A DNA stretch of 64,000 bases from JACCYQ01 sp036675565 (GTDB taxonomy: Bacteria > Bacteroidota > Bacteroidia > Chitinophagales > Chitinophagaceae): assembly GCA_036675565.1 (NCBI GenBank), contig JAKFER010000216.1, positions 16,397 to 80,396 on the forward strand, read 5' to 3'. The translations under genes were made by a program, and so were the position numbers. Shown piece by piece: positions 1 to 8,901 of the stretch. The notes under the pieces were generated by a model. The model ran no database searches. It worked only from the letters and a program-made list of their open reading frames with translations, and had not been told where the DNA came from. The stretch's first letter is position 1. Each line of letters begins with the position of its first letter.

Positions 1-564
1 CATTGTAACATAGAAACCAAATTGGGTTTGAAGGATGAAAGCCAGCCATGCCATATAGGTGCACATAACACCCAGCGATAATGCATGCATGCTTACTTTC
101 ATGTAGATATTAGCCAGCAACCCAAAACTGGAAGCCAGGAAAATGGCAAAACTAAATGACACCACATGATCAGGAAATTCCGGTTGGTTGCGTAAAACAT
201 ACCACATCCAGAAATAATAAACCCCGCTGGCTATATAAGGAATGATGCGTTCTTTTTGTGTTCGCAAATAAATGGAATCAATAAATCCCAAACCCTTGGC
301 TAGTAAAACAGAAACCAGTGGGAACATGGCATACATCACAAAAAAACGAATCATTACAATGATCTGTTCAAATGGATCAAAGCTGGCAAAAAGGTAAGGT
401 TGAACTTTTACCAAAAACCACGAAACATATACGGGAATAAATAACGGATGAAAAACCCAGGAAAGAATTTTCGCCAGCCATTTCACAGGAGCAGGGAAAC
501 GAAGTGGGGGTTCTATTTCTTTTAATTCATTGTGATCGTCAATCTCGAGTGGGGTCATAATCAT
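1..564 (-). CDS. Multi-pass membrane protein, possibly PAP2-like (3' end outside window)
   Basis: An open frame runs from an ATG at 564 to the window edge, so 188 N-terminal residues are visible and the C terminus is missing. After a charged N terminus of about 28 residues there are roughly five hydrophobic segments (about residues 31-52, 68-92, 108-125, 135-155 and 160-185). A Lys-x-Ser-x-His motif in KVSMHALSLG recalls the reduced motif of some Bacteroidota PAP2-superfamily membrane proteins, but no full phosphatase signature is visible, so function is open. Its ATG overlaps the rpoN stop codon in an ATGA arrangement, which suggests translational coupling to rpoN. A second in-frame ATG lies two codons downstream at 558. 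Confidence 0.6.
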   Translation of the reverse strand, partial: MIMTPLEIDDHNELKEIEPPLRFPAPVKWLAKILSWVFHPLFIPVYVSWFLVKVQPYLFASFDPFEQIIVMIRFFVMYAMFPLVSVLLAKGLGFIDSIYLRTQKERIIPYIASGVYYFWMWYVLRNQPEFPDHVVSFSFAIFLASSFGLLANIYMKVSMHALSLGVMCTYMAWLAFILQTQFGFYVTM

Positions 565-2039
565 AATTGCTTTCTTAACCTGGCTACAGGAATATTTAGT
601 TGCTCCCTGTATTTTGCTACGGTTCTCCTGGCAATATTATAACCTTTTTCCTGTAACATGTCGGTGAGCCTTTCATCACTCAATGGTTTTTTCTTGCTCT
701 CATATTCTATCAGGTCACTTAATATTTTTTTCACTTCTCTTGTACTTACCTCTTCGCCACTATCTGTGCTTAAGGATTCACTGAAGAAAAATTTTAATCG
801 ATAAGTGCCAAATTCTGTTTGAACAAATTTGCTGTTAGCCACCCGGCTCACAGTTGATATATCCAGATTTGTTTTTTCTGCAATGTCTTTTAAGATCATG
901 GGTTTCATCGTGGTCTCATCACCCGTAAGGAAAAAATCATATTGATGATTCATGATCGCTGTCATGGTGCTCAATAAAGTATGCTGGCGTTGTTTAATGG
1001 CATCAATAAACCATTTAGCAGCATCTATTTTTTGTTTGATGAACATGACCGCTTCTTTCTGTCGCCTGTCTTTTTTTGCACCCCGGTCATAATCTTTCAA
1101 CATATCGCGATAACCGCCACTGATGCGCAATTCCGGGGCGTTCTTGGAGTTCAGCGTCAATTCAAGTTTGCCCGCATTGTTGTAAATAAAAAAATCAGGT
1201 ACTACATAATTTTCTGCCTGGCTATTGTCGGCAACCATGCCCCCGGGTTTTGGATTTAACCGGATTATCTGTTGCATCACTTCTTTTAGTTGCTCATCAT
1301 CCAGGTTTAAACCACGCTGTATTTTTTCGTAATGTTTTTTAGTGAATTCATCGAAGTATTTACTGATGGCAAGCATGGCCGTTTTTACTTGTTTACCTTC
1401 TTCCTGCTGGCGTTTCAATTGAATCAACAAACATTCCTGCAGGTTGCGGGCAGCCACTCCCGGCGGATCAAAGCGTTGAATTCTATTAATCAAAGCTTCT
1501 ACTTCTTCTTCGGTACTTATAATATTCTGCCGGAAGGCCAGATCATCAACTATTGCTGTTGTTTCGCGGCGCAAATAACCATCTTCATCTATGCTGCCAA
1601 CAATTTGTTCTGCAATTTTAAATTGTGTTTCGTCTAAATTCAGCAACCTTAATTGCTCCACCAATATTTCGTAAAAACTATTCTCTACCCGGATAGGGAT
1701 GGTGCGATTTTCATCTAGTTCTGGATAATTTTCATCGCGTAATTTATAATCTGCTACATCATCATCACTATCATTTACATATTCACTGATGTCAACACTG
1801 CCATAATCTTCTGCAGTTCCATCGGCTTCATCATATGTTTCCTCAGCAAATTCATCGTTGCCTTCTTCTTTTTCTTCATGACCGGCTTCATCCAGTTCCA
1901 ATGCAGGATTTTCCTCCATTTCCTCTTTAATGCGTTCATCAAGAATGGCAGTAGGCACCTGCAGCAATTTCATTAACTGAATTTGCTGTGGCGATAATTT
2001 TTGTAATAATTTCTGTTGTAAATGCTGACCAAGAGCCAT
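561..2039 (-). CDS. rpoN: RNA polymerase sigma-54 factor RpoN
   Basis: The 492-residue product directs core RNA polymerase to -24/-12 promoters that need an enhancer-binding ATPase. Residues 1-50 form the Gln/Leu-rich region I that contacts activators (motif LSPQQIQLMKLLQ). Residues about 50-115 are strongly acidic (region II). The core-binding region and helix-turn-helix follow, and the RpoN box ARRTVAKYRE sits at about residues 470-479, so all diagnostic parts are present. Length is normal for the family. The gene is followed by a membrane protein that overlaps its stop codon, and is preceded by a 257-bp gap after a DegT aminotransferase gene. No sigma-54 activator gene is visible in the window. 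Confidence 0.97.
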   Translation of the reverse strand: MALGQHLQQKLLQKLSPQQIQLMKLLQVPTAILDERIKEEMEENPALELDEAGHEEKEEGNDEFAEETYDEADGTAEDYGSVDISEYVNDSDDDVADYKLRDENYPELDENRTIPIRVENSFYEILVEQLRLLNLDETQFKIAEQIVGSIDEDGYLRRETTAIVDDLAFRQNIISTEEEVEALINRIQRFDPPGVAARNLQECLLIQLKRQQEEGKQVKTAMLAISKYFDEFTKKHYEKIQRGLNLDDEQLKEVMQQIIRLNPKPGGMVADNSQAENYVVPDFFIYNNAGKLELTLNSKNAPELRISGGYRDMLKDYDRGAKKDRRQKEAVMFIKQKIDAAKWFIDAIKQRQHTLLSTMTAIMNHQYDFFLTGDETTMKPMILKDIAEKTNLDISTVSRVANSKFVQTEFGTYRLKFFFSESLSTDSGEEVSTREVKKILSDLIEYESKKKPLSDERLTDMLQEKGYNIARRTVAKYREQLNIPVARLRKQL

Positions 2040-2257
2040 CGTTTATTACTCTCATCCTTTTAAACCCTTCTTCAAAAATGGGCGGTTAACAAAAATCAGG
2101 CCGTAATTTACAGATAAAAGAAGTAAGGAAGCTAATTGGTTATTAGGAATTATGATTCTTTTCATAAAAATGCTACCAAAAGCCCATCTATAAAGGATTT
2201 GCAGAAATAGTTAAATATCCCGGATAGGCTGGATTTTTATAATAAAAAACAATCCAT

Positions 2258-2279
2258 TATCACGGAAATTCTGGTGATA
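2258..2279 (-). terminator. Weak stem-loop after the DegT aminotransferase gene
   Basis: On the minus strand, 6-base arms TATCAC and GTGATA enclose a 10-base loop about 18 bases after the aminotransferase stop. A T-run follows only about 7 bases later, so termination is possible but not convincing. It would separate the aminotransferase from rpoN. Confidence 0.25.
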
Positions 2280-2296
2280 TCAACCAAAACCAGTAC

Positions 2297-3499
2297 TTAA
2301 GCTTGTAAGGATTTCTTTACAGCTGCTGCCATTTTTTGTCCCTTTTCAATTACCTGTTCTTCGGTCCAGGCTAAGCTGATTGCCGTGGAAATACAACGGT
2401 TCATAATGGCATCGCTGGCAGAGAAACCTTTATTTGCATGATGCATTACAGCCTTTTTTATTTCAGGGCTTAATGCATTTAGTGTTATACTGTTTTTCAA
2501 ATGGTCCCATTTGCGGATATAATGCCAGTTATTATCGAACCAGTAAAAATTGCCCGCCAGTATCCCTTCCGCTTTCATGATGGAAACCAGTTTTACGGTG
2601 ACATCTTTATTAGGCAAGAACCAGCTTAAAAAAGTGCAGCTGTCACCTTGCGGATCAGGAATAGACCGGAAACTGATCTCCGGAATTTCCGCAAGCAGGT
2701 TTTTTAATATGGTATGATTCCGTTTTTGAATCTCCAGGAAATCCGGAAGCTTTTTTATTTGCGCCAAACCTACAGCAGCATGCAGTTCGGAAATGCGATA
2801 ATTGTAACCGATAAAAGGATGAAGATCTGCACCACGATCTGCTCCGGCATGATCATGACCATGATCCGTATAGCCATCACACTTCGTGTACACATCCGCG
2901 TTATTGGTCAGCACCACACCGCCTTCGCCACAAGTCATTGTTTTTACAAAATCAAATGAAAATGTTCCCGCATCACCAATGGTACCTAGATGTTTACCAT
3001 GATAAGTGCCGCCAATACTCTGGCAGGCATCTTCCAACAAAAGCAACTGATGTTCTTTGCAAATTGTTTGCAGCGCATCCATATCTGCCATGCTGCCGCA
3101 CATATGTACGGGCATAATGCATTTTGTTTTTGGTGTGATGGCTTTTCGTACAGCTGCCGGATTTAACGTCAGGGTTTCATCCACATCAACCATTACCGGT
3201 ATGGCTCCAACACTTAATACGGCTTCAAAACTGGCCACAAATGTAAATGCCGGCATGATCACCTCATCCCCATAACCTATGCCAAGGGCTGCCATGGCTG
3301 TTGTGAGAGCAGAAGTGCCGCTGCTGGTTAATTGCGCATATTGTACACCGAAAGTGCTGCAAATGGCCTGCTCCAGTTCTTTAGCTTTCCATATATTTTT
3401 ACGGGGACCATCAAATCCATATCGCATCAAGACACCTGTCTCCAATACATCGGTCAATTCTTTGCGCTCTTCGGCGCCCCAGGTTTCATATCCAGGCAT
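2297..3499 (-). CDS. DegT/DnrJ/EryC1/StrS family PLP-dependent aminotransferase
   Basis: The 400-residue protein belongs to the fold-type I sugar aminotransferases, which typically transaminate keto-sugar nucleotides or related intermediates. Visible features are the cofactor phosphate-binding GTSAL at 61-65, the EDACQ segment with Asp157 that pairs with the pyridine nitrogen, and the Schiff-base lysine Lys186 in SFDFVKTMTCGEGG. The C-terminal part (HHANKGFSASDAIMNRCIS) resembles the dimethylpurine/perosamine-type branch only loosely, so the substrate is unknown. No nucleotide-sugar pathway genes lie next to it. A TATCTTTG -7 element on the minus strand at 3518-3525 sits about 19 bases before the ATG and may be its own promoter. 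Confidence 0.9.
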   Translation of the reverse strand: MPGYETWGAEERKELTDVLETGVLMRYGFDGPRKNIWKAKELEQAICSTFGVQYAQLTSSGTSALTTAMAALGIGYGDEVIMPAFTFVASFEAVLSVGAIPVMVDVDETLTLNPAAVRKAITPKTKCIMPVHMCGSMADMDALQTICKEHQLLLLEDACQSIGGTYHGKHLGTIGDAGTFSFDFVKTMTCGEGGVVLTNNADVYTKCDGYTDHGHDHAGADRGADLHPFIGYNYRISELHAAVGLAQIKKLPDFLEIQKRNHTILKNLLAEIPEISFRSIPDPQGDSCTFLSWFLPNKDVTVKLVSIMKAEGILAGNFYWFDNNWHYIRKWDHLKNSITLNALSPEIKKAVMHHANKGFSASDAIMNRCISTAISLAWTEEQVIEKGQKMAAAVKKSLQA

Positions 3500-3554
3500 G
3501 AGTTAATTTTTAGCTTGCAAAGATAATTAATAGAAACAGCGAAATAATGTGCGG

Positions 3555-5102
3555 TTATTTGATTGTCTTACTTTCTTCTTCTTTCACCAATTCCGTTTCA
3601 ACAAAGCTAAAAAGCATTTGCGCTTCGCTTTCCACATTGTTTTTATTTACGGCAGTTACAAAATACTGGTAACCTTTTTCTTTTTGAGAACTATCCACCT
3701 TCAATACAAACCTGGCATCAGTTGAATAAGGAATTAATTGATGAACATTTTTTGCACCCAGGTCAAACTTGTCTTTCTCCAGTCGATAAATAGCAATGCT
3801 GCGAATATTTTCATCAACCGGAACAAAAAAACTGGTGGTTAAAGTGGAGTTCTTTTTATCAAAAACAGTTTTAACCACAGGTTGTGGCGGCGGTACATCG
3901 CCAATCCACGGCATCGGTGGGACAATAGCCGGATGTTTATAATAATTGTCCTGCAGGCTGTCGTTCCAGCCATTAGGATTGTTTTTAAATATTTTGCTAC
4001 TGTAATAGATAGCACCCTGGACCTGCGGATATTTTCTCAACATCTCGATCATTCGTGGCAATTGCGTTTTATCTCTCCAGGCAGCATTGCTTCCTGCACG
4101 ATATATCCCAATACCTATATAACAGTGTTTGCCAAAAGTGCGGTTTGCCCACCAGTCCAGCAATACTTCATAATCTGCCAGCGGGTGGCCAATCTCCCAA
4201 TATAATTGTGGTGCTACATAATCGATCCAGTCATTTTTTAACCATAATAAAATATCTGCATAAAGATCATCATAATTGGTAACGCCTGCTTTTGTATCAC
4301 TGCCATCTGGATCAGCAGATTTGTTTCTCCAAACGCCAAATGGTGAAATACCAAAACGGCAATCTGCTCTTTCTTCTTTAATTGCTTTGCTTAATGCAAC
4401 AATGATGGAATCCACATTAGACCTTCTCCATTCATCTTTCGTCATGCCATTTCCATATTTTCTGAATGATGCTGCATCGGGAAATTCTTTGCCGGGAATT
4501 CTGTATGGATAAAAATAATCGTCCATATGCACCGCATCAATTTTGTATCGCTTCACCATATCGCGGATCACCTGCACCACAAATTTTTGCGCTTCTTTAT
4601 TTCCCGGGTCAAAATATTTTTTATCCCCATAGGTAACAAACCACTCCGGGTTTGTACGTGTTGGATGATTGGCCGCTATACTTGCACTGCGGGTATTGAA
4701 ATTGGCCCTGTATGGATTTGCCCATGCATGGAACTCCATACCCCGCTTATGCGTTTCTTCAATCATAAACTGCAAAGGATCATAATAAGGAACAGGGGCT
4801 TTACCCTGGGTTCCTGTAAGCCATTGGCTCCAGGGCTCATAAGGAGAAGGATAAAATGCATCTGCAGAAGGCCGCACCTGAACTACTACGGCATTCATCC
4901 CATTTTTCTTATGCAGGTCAAGCTGGCGGATAAATTCTGCTTTTTGGCTGGCAGTATTGTAATCTTTACTTAGCGGCCAGTCAATATTACTCACCGTCGC
5001 GATCCAAACACCACGAAATTCGTTTTTAGGCTGTGCGTTTACGTTATAGATGCAGCCGGAAAAAATGATAAATAGAAAAAAATGAATGAGTTTTTTATGC
5101 AT
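3555..5102 (-). CDS. GHL10 (glycosyl hydrolase-like 10, DUF187) family secreted protein
   Basis: The 515-residue protein starts with a hydrophobic export signal. FSGC at 14-17 could serve as a lipobox, or signal peptidase I could cut after VNA at 23. The GHL10 TIM-barrel signature begins at FRGVWIATVSNIDWP (29-43) and continues through NAVVVQVRPSADAFYPS, WANPYRAN, and VHMDDYFYPY, which carries likely active-site acids. The C-terminal 110 residues look like a fibronectin-type beta domain (IRSIAIYRLEK). The family is thought to act on glycans in the envelope, perhaps peptidoglycan-related, but the substrate here is unknown. The gene lies 22 bases after a MarR regulator gene in the same direction. 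Confidence 0.88.
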   Translation of the reverse strand: MHKKLIHFFLFIIFSGCIYNVNAQPKNEFRGVWIATVSNIDWPLSKDYNTASQKAEFIRQLDLHKKNGMNAVVVQVRPSADAFYPSPYEPWSQWLTGTQGKAPVPYYDPLQFMIEETHKRGMEFHAWANPYRANFNTRSASIAANHPTRTNPEWFVTYGDKKYFDPGNKEAQKFVVQVIRDMVKRYKIDAVHMDDYFYPYRIPGKEFPDAASFRKYGNGMTKDEWRRSNVDSIIVALSKAIKEERADCRFGISPFGVWRNKSADPDGSDTKAGVTNYDDLYADILLWLKNDWIDYVAPQLYWEIGHPLADYEVLLDWWANRTFGKHCYIGIGIYRAGSNAAWRDKTQLPRMIEMLRKYPQVQGAIYYSSKIFKNNPNGWNDSLQDNYYKHPAIVPPMPWIGDVPPPQPVVKTVFDKKNSTLTTSFFVPVDENIRSIAIYRLEKDKFDLGAKNVHQLIPYSTDARFVLKVDSSQKEKGYQYFVTAVNKNNVESEAQMLFSFVETELVKEEESKTIK

Positions 5103-5124
5103 TATATAGTTTCACAGTTTTTAA

Positions 5125-5580
5125 TTACTCCACTTCGCGGATCTTATTCAATAATATATTTAATTGAGCAGCTTCATTTACGCTCAGATTTCCGAATATG
5201 TTGTCCATTTCGGGTTGGCGGCCATCCAGTTTTTCCAAAAGCTTTTTCCCTTTCTCCGTGATGGTTACATCTACCAGCCTCCGATCTTTTTTACACAATG
5301 TTTTTTTAGCAAGTCCTTTTACCACAAGGCGATCAACAATGCGGCTGGTATCACTCATTTTATCCAACATCCTTTCTCTTATCTGCAATGTGGACAGAGG
5401 CTTGGGTAAACTACCCCGCAAAATGCGCAGGATATTGTATTGCTGGTGTGTGATACCCTCGCAGGTAACGAGTTGTTTTATTCGTTCAATAGACCAACCA
5501 TACGTAAATAAAAGATTGACCAATGCACGCTGGTGCTCGGTTTTAAATTTAGGTTGTTGTATTTCCTGCTCAATGGCCAT
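5125..5580 (-). CDS. MarR family transcriptional regulator
   Basis: The 151-residue protein has the MarR layout: an N-terminal dimerisation helix, a winged helix-turn-helix at about residues 45-110 (including QYNILRILRG, LSTLQIRERMLDKMSDTSRIVDRLVVKGLAKK and the wing KDRRLVDVTITEKGK), and a C-terminal helix. It would act as a dimeric DNA-binding repressor or activator. It heads the minus-strand run with the GHL10 gene 22 bases downstream, so those two are probably cotranscribed. Its ligand and target sites cannot be read from the sequence. Confidence 0.9.
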   Translation of the reverse strand: MAIEQEIQQPKFKTEHQRALVNLLFTYGWSIERIKQLVTCEGITHQQYNILRILRGSLPKPLSTLQIRERMLDKMSDTSRIVDRLVVKGLAKKTLCKKDRRLVDVTITEKGKKLLEKLDGRQPEMDNIFGNLSVNEAAQLNILLNKIREVE

Positions 5581-5697
5581 AGCAATAATTAACGGTAAAA
5601 ATAAATAGTTTAGCTTAAGAAAGGATATTGAAACTCAACTTTAGGTTGGTATTAATATTTGATCTTAATAAAACAAACAGGCATGTAAAAAGATAGT

Positions 5698-6729
5698 TCA
5701 ATCACTCCAGACTTTTGTGCCCTCAGAACAGTTGGCACATATATCAATATTTTTTCTTCCTTTCAATAACTGCGTTCTGAAGCGGGTGTATTCCCCATTC
5801 TTCCAGATCTCTTTAAATGATTTTTCCTTGAGGCTACCCATTTTATGTTGTGCATCTTTATCAAAACAACAAGGCGAAACCATTCCATCCCAGGTAATCA
5901 CCGGGTCGTGCCAAAGTCGCCAGCAATGGTTGCTGAGTTTTCCTTTATATGAATGTGTGCCATCAGCATTTTTTCGATAGCGACTGAATTTAGCAGTGGA
6001 TGGAATCAAAGCGTTGGGATCATTTTCATAATCGTAAACCTGGGCAGTTTTAAACCAAACATCATCTACACCGGTTTGTCTTGCTAATTCTTTTACTTCT
6101 TCCACCTGGTGCTCATTGGGTTTTACCACCAGGAACTGGAAAATGATCATCGGCGTTTTACTGTTCAATTCTTTTTTCCATTTCACAACGTTGCGGGCGC
6201 CTTCCAAAACTTTTTCCAGTTTTCCGCCAACCCGGTATTGTTGGTAAACATCCTGCGTAGTACCGTCAATGGAGATGATGAGGCGGTCCAGGCCACTTTC
6301 AATGGTTCTACGTGCATTTTCATCGTTGAGGTAATGTCCATTGGTTGAAGTGGCCGTATAAATATTTTTACCTGACGCATATTTTACCATATCTAAAAAC
6401 TGCGGGTTCAGGTATGGCTCTCCCTGGAAATAAAAAACCAGGTACATCAGCTCTTTTGATAACTGGTCAATGGTATCAGTAAAAAAATCCTTTTGCAACA
6501 TGCCGGTTGGCCGGGTAAAAGCCCTGAGACCACTTGGACATTCCGGGCAACGCAGGTTACAGGAAGTTGTAGGTTCAAAAGATATGGATATAGGAAATCC
6601 CCATTGCACCGGTTTTTTAAACCATTTGCTGATATAATAACTGCTCAAAACCTTTCCCGCATTCAAAGCGCGGCGGGGGGTAAGCTTGGATAAAAGATTT
6701 ATACTATCGTTCAAATGAAATCGACCCAT
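5698..6729 (-). CDS. Radical SAM protein with SPASM-type C-terminal cluster domain
   Basis: From the ATG at 6729 the product is 343 residues. The radical SAM motif CNLRCPEC places the [4Fe-4S] ligands at Cys57, Cys61 and Cys64. The C-terminal third carries additional cysteines (Cys269, Cys287, Cys288, Cys331, Cys334) in a SPASM/twitch arrangement for auxiliary clusters (GMVSPCCFDKD, ICANCSEG). Such enzymes modify peptides or small molecules; no precursor peptide gene is visible nearby, so the substrate is unknown. The frame is open to a TTG at 6768, but the 13 extra codons overlap an inverted-repeat arm and the ATG is the better start. It is divergent from recA. Confidence 0.88.
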   Translation of the reverse strand: MGRFHLNDSINLLSKLTPRRALNAGKVLSSYYISKWFKKPVQWGFPISISFEPTTSCNLRCPECPSGLRAFTRPTGMLQKDFFTDTIDQLSKELMYLVFYFQGEPYLNPQFLDMVKYASGKNIYTATSTNGHYLNDENARRTIESGLDRLIISIDGTTQDVYQQYRVGGKLEKVLEGARNVVKWKKELNSKTPMIIFQFLVVKPNEHQVEEVKELARQTGVDDVWFKTAQVYDYENDPNALIPSTAKFSRYRKNADGTHSYKGKLSNHCWRLWHDPVITWDGMVSPCCFDKDAQHKMGSLKEKSFKEIWKNGEYTRFRTQLLKGRKNIDICANCSEGTKVWSD

Positions 6730-6759
6730 GAGGCGTAAAGTTAACGGAGAGTGCAATGA

Positions 6760-6867
6760 AAAATGCAAAATTCAAAATGTAAAACCCTTTGTTCCGATTT
6801 TTTCTAACCTTTCAGCATCTTTCAAAAATAGAAAGCTTTTGAATTTTACCTTTTGCATTTTGAATTT
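6760..6867. repeat. Imperfect inverted repeat between radical SAM gene and recA
   Basis: The arm at 6760-6784 (AAAATGCAAAATTCAAAATG then TAAAA) is an imperfect reverse complement of 6844-6867 (TTTTACCTTTTGCATTTTGA then ATTT), with about 60 bases between them. The arms are built from the short unit TTTTGxATTT, so slipped pairings are possible. No coding frame across it is convincing. Confidence 0.4.
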
Positions 6868-6891
6868 GAAAATTATTTCTAAAATTATTAG

Positions 6892-6919
6892 TTTGATTTT
6901 GCTAAATACATTAGCTTTG
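6892..6919 (+). promoter_or_regulatory. Candidate upstream recA promoter
   Basis: TTTG at 6892-6895 is followed after 16 bases by TAGCTTTG at 6912-6919, which matches the Bacteroidota TAnnTTTG -7 element. The spacer is slightly short compared with the usual 17-23 bases. Transcripts would have a leader of about 45 bases before the recA ATG. Confidence 0.4.
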
Positions 6920-6958
6920 TTGTTTATAAATATTTTTCTTCACGCTTGATTGAAAACC

Positions 6959-6966
6959 TACTTTTG
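6959..6966 (+). promoter_or_regulatory. Candidate recA-proximal -7 element (leaderless start)
   Basis: TACTTTTG matches TAnnTTTG exactly and ends four bases before the recA ATG at 6971. The usual distance from the -7 element to the start site would put transcription initiation at or beside the start codon. The matching -33 region is poor (TTTTTC at 6933-6938). Confidence 0.35.
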
Positions 6967-6970
6967 GCAG

Positions 6971-8020
6971 ATGGCAAAAACAACTGAAAAAACTACTGAC
7001 ATGTCTGTTAATAACGAAAAATTAAAAGCCCTCAGGCTAACCATTGATAAGATTGATAAAGACTTCGGCAAAGGAAGTGTGATGATGATGAATGAAAGGC
7101 CGGTGTTTGAACAAAAGGTAATTTCAACCGGTTCAATCGGCTTAGATATTGCCCTCGGCATAGGTGGTTTACCCCGTGGTCGTGTAGTTGAAATCTATGG
7201 ACCTGAATCATCTGGTAAAACAACGGTTGCAATCCACGTAATTGCAGAAGCTCAGAAAAAAGGTGGCATGTGTGCTATTATTGATGCGGAGCATGCATTT
7301 GATTCTGCTTATGCTAAAAAATTAGGAGTAGATGTTGACAATTTATTGATCTCACAACCGGATTATGGTGAGCAGGGATTGGAGATTGCTGACCGCTTAA
7401 TTCTTTCAGGTGCTTTGGATGTTGTGGTGATCGACTCAGTTGCAGCATTGGTTCCTAAGGGTGAACTGGAAGGCGAAATGGGTGACAGTAAAATGGGTCT
7501 CCAGGCAAGATTGATGTCGCAGGCTTTAAGAAAATTAACTGCTACTATCAGCAAGACAAATACCATTTGCATTTTCATTAACCAGCTTCGTGAAAAAATC
7601 GGGGTGATGTTTGGTAATCCTGAAACAACTACTGGTGGTAATGCCTTAAAGTTTTATGCTTCTGTTCGCCTCGATATTCGCAGGATGGCTCAGATCAAAG
7701 ATGGCGATGAAGCTGTGGGTAACCGCGTAAAAGTGAAAGTGGTAAAAAATAAAGTAGCGCCACCTTTCCGTGCAGCTGAATTTGATATTATTTTCGGACA
7801 GGGCATTTCCAAGGTGGGTGAGATCCTTGACATGGGTGTTGAAATGGGCGTGGTTCAAAAAAGTGGAAGCTGGTTTAGTTACAATAGTGATAAACTGGGC
7901 CAGGGGCGTGAAGGTGTTAAACAATTATTGATCGATAACCCTGAACTGGCCAATGAAATTGAAGCCAAAATCAGGGAAAAAATAGCAGGACCCGTAATGG
8001 CACTTCCTGCAGAGAATTAA
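6971..8020 (+). CDS. recA: Recombinase RecA
   Basis: The 349-residue ATPase forms filaments on single-stranded DNA, pairs homologous strands and promotes self-cleavage of SOS repressors. Walker A GPESSGKT is at 77-84, the Walker B strand DVVVIDSVAALVP near 145-157, and the L2/MAW region NQLREKIGVMFGNPETTTGG follows. The frame is open further upstream to a TTG at 6950, but ATG 6971 gives the MAK start usual in related RecA proteins, and a -7 promoter element occupies 6959-6966. The gene is monocistronic: divergent from the radical SAM gene and closed by a strong terminator at 8052. No LexA-like box was recognised. Confidence 0.98.
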   Translation: MAKTTEKTTDMSVNNEKLKALRLTIDKIDKDFGKGSVMMMNERPVFEQKVISTGSIGLDIALGIGGLPRGRVVEIYGPESSGKTTVAIHVIAEAQKKGGMCAIIDAEHAFDSAYAKKLGVDVDNLLISQPDYGEQGLEIADRLILSGALDVVVIDSVAALVPKGELEGEMGDSKMGLQARLMSQALRKLTATISKTNTICIFINQLREKIGVMFGNPETTTGGNALKFYASVRLDIRRMAQIKDGDEAVGNRVKVKVVKNKVAPPFRAAEFDIIFGQGISKVGEILDMGVEMGVVQKSGSWFSYNSDKLGQGREGVKQLLIDNPELANEIEAKIREKIAGPVMALPAEN

Positions 8021-8051
8021 AATTTTTAGTTTGGGTTAGTAAGTAAAGTAT

Positions 8052-8078
8052 GCCATCCTTTCGGGGATGGCTTTTTTT
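8052..8078 (+). terminator. Rho-independent terminator of recA
   Basis: A 7-bp GC-rich stem GCCATCC / GGATGGC with a 6-base loop is followed directly by seven T residues, 31 bases after the recA stop. Confidence 0.9.
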
Positions 8079-8209
8079 ATAATGTCCGCACAATGAAAAA
8101 AAAATGACTAAAAATCGTTAAAACGTTTTTACATAAATATTATATAAATGTGATGGGTAGTCGAAATATTATCAGCCAAAACAATTTCTTTGTTGCAAAA
8201 TTTATAAAA

Positions 8210-8839
8210 ATGCAAAAGTATTTACCCATTTCCTTACTGCTGATGACCCTTGTTGCCTGTGGTCCTCAAATTTATAAGGCAACTGATTTTAACGATGTAG
8301 CCAGCACCCACAAAACGGTAGCTATATTGCCGGCGGATGTTTCCATTAAACTGCGACCTAATGAGGCAAAAAAAATATCGCCTGAAGATTTACAGAAAAA
8401 TGTGGAGAGCACCGGTTATGCTATACAGGATAAAATGTACAGCTGGTTTTTACGCCGTAATGCTAAAGAACAATTTACCGTTCGATTCCAGGATGTAAGT
8501 AAAACCAATACCACTTTAAAAAATGCGGACATCAAATATGAAGATCTTGCTTTGAAATCGAAAGAAGAATTAGCCAGATTATTGAATGTAGATGCCGTGA
8601 TTACTACAAATGTCAGAATGGATAAACCAATGAGCGAAGGTGCGGCCATAGCTGTTGGTGTTTTATTTGGTGCCTGGGGTAGCACTAATAATGCTGTTAC
8701 TACTATTAATATTCATGAGGCAAAACAAGGAGACCTGATCTGGAAGTATGATTACCAGGCACAGGGTTCGGTAGGAAGTTCACCCGAAAATCTTGTAAAT
8801 GCACTCATGAGAAATGCTTCCAAAAAGTTTCCATATTAG
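8210..8839 (+). CDS. DUF799/GNA1162-like lipoprotein
   Basis: From the ATG at 8210 the product is 209 residues with a signal peptide and lipobox LVAC (Cys at about residue 17), so it should be a lipoprotein. The mature part resembles the DUF799/GNA1162 family (KTVAILPADVSI, LARLLNVDAVITTNV, EAAAIAVG-like glycine-rich turn, KQGDLIWKYDYQ), periplasmic or outer-membrane lipoproteins related to TolB-like folds whose role is not settled. The frame is open 20 codons upstream, but only the 8210 start places the charged-hydrophobic signal at the N terminus. A strong terminator follows at 8854. Confidence 0.75.
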   Translation: MQKYLPISLLLMTLVACGPQIYKATDFNDVASTHKTVAILPADVSIKLRPNEAKKISPEDLQKNVESTGYAIQDKMYSWFLRRNAKEQFTVRFQDVSKTNTTLKNADIKYEDLALKSKEELARLLNVDAVITTNVRMDKPMSEGAAIAVGVLFGAWGSTNNAVTTINIHEAKQGDLIWKYDYQAQGSVGSSPENLVNALMRNASKKFPY

Positions 8840-8853
8840 TTTTCAATAAATTC

Positions 8854-8880
8854 AAAGGAGGCCTTAAACGGGCCTCCTTT
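8854..8880. terminator. Bidirectional terminator between convergent lipoprotein genes
   Basis: A perfect 10-bp inverted repeat AAAGGAGGCC / GGCCTCCTTT with a 7-base loop lies between two convergent genes. A-rich and T-rich flanks let it work in either direction. Confidence 0.85.
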
Positions 8881-8901
8881 ACTTAAAACTGGGTTCGGAA
8901 A

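Noticed and set aside
4527..4973. 148-codon open frame on the plus strand
   Set aside because: Antisense to the GHL10 gene, with Cys/Ile/His-rich composition typical of a shadow frame.
6728..6949. 73-codon plus-strand frame before recA
   Set aside because: It spans the imperfect inverted repeat and the recA promoter region; its hydrophobic end is the AT-rich promoter DNA translated.
6950..6970. TTG start seven codons upstream of recA ATG
   Set aside because: The extra codons cover a TAnnTTTG promoter element, and RecA proteins of this group start at MAK.
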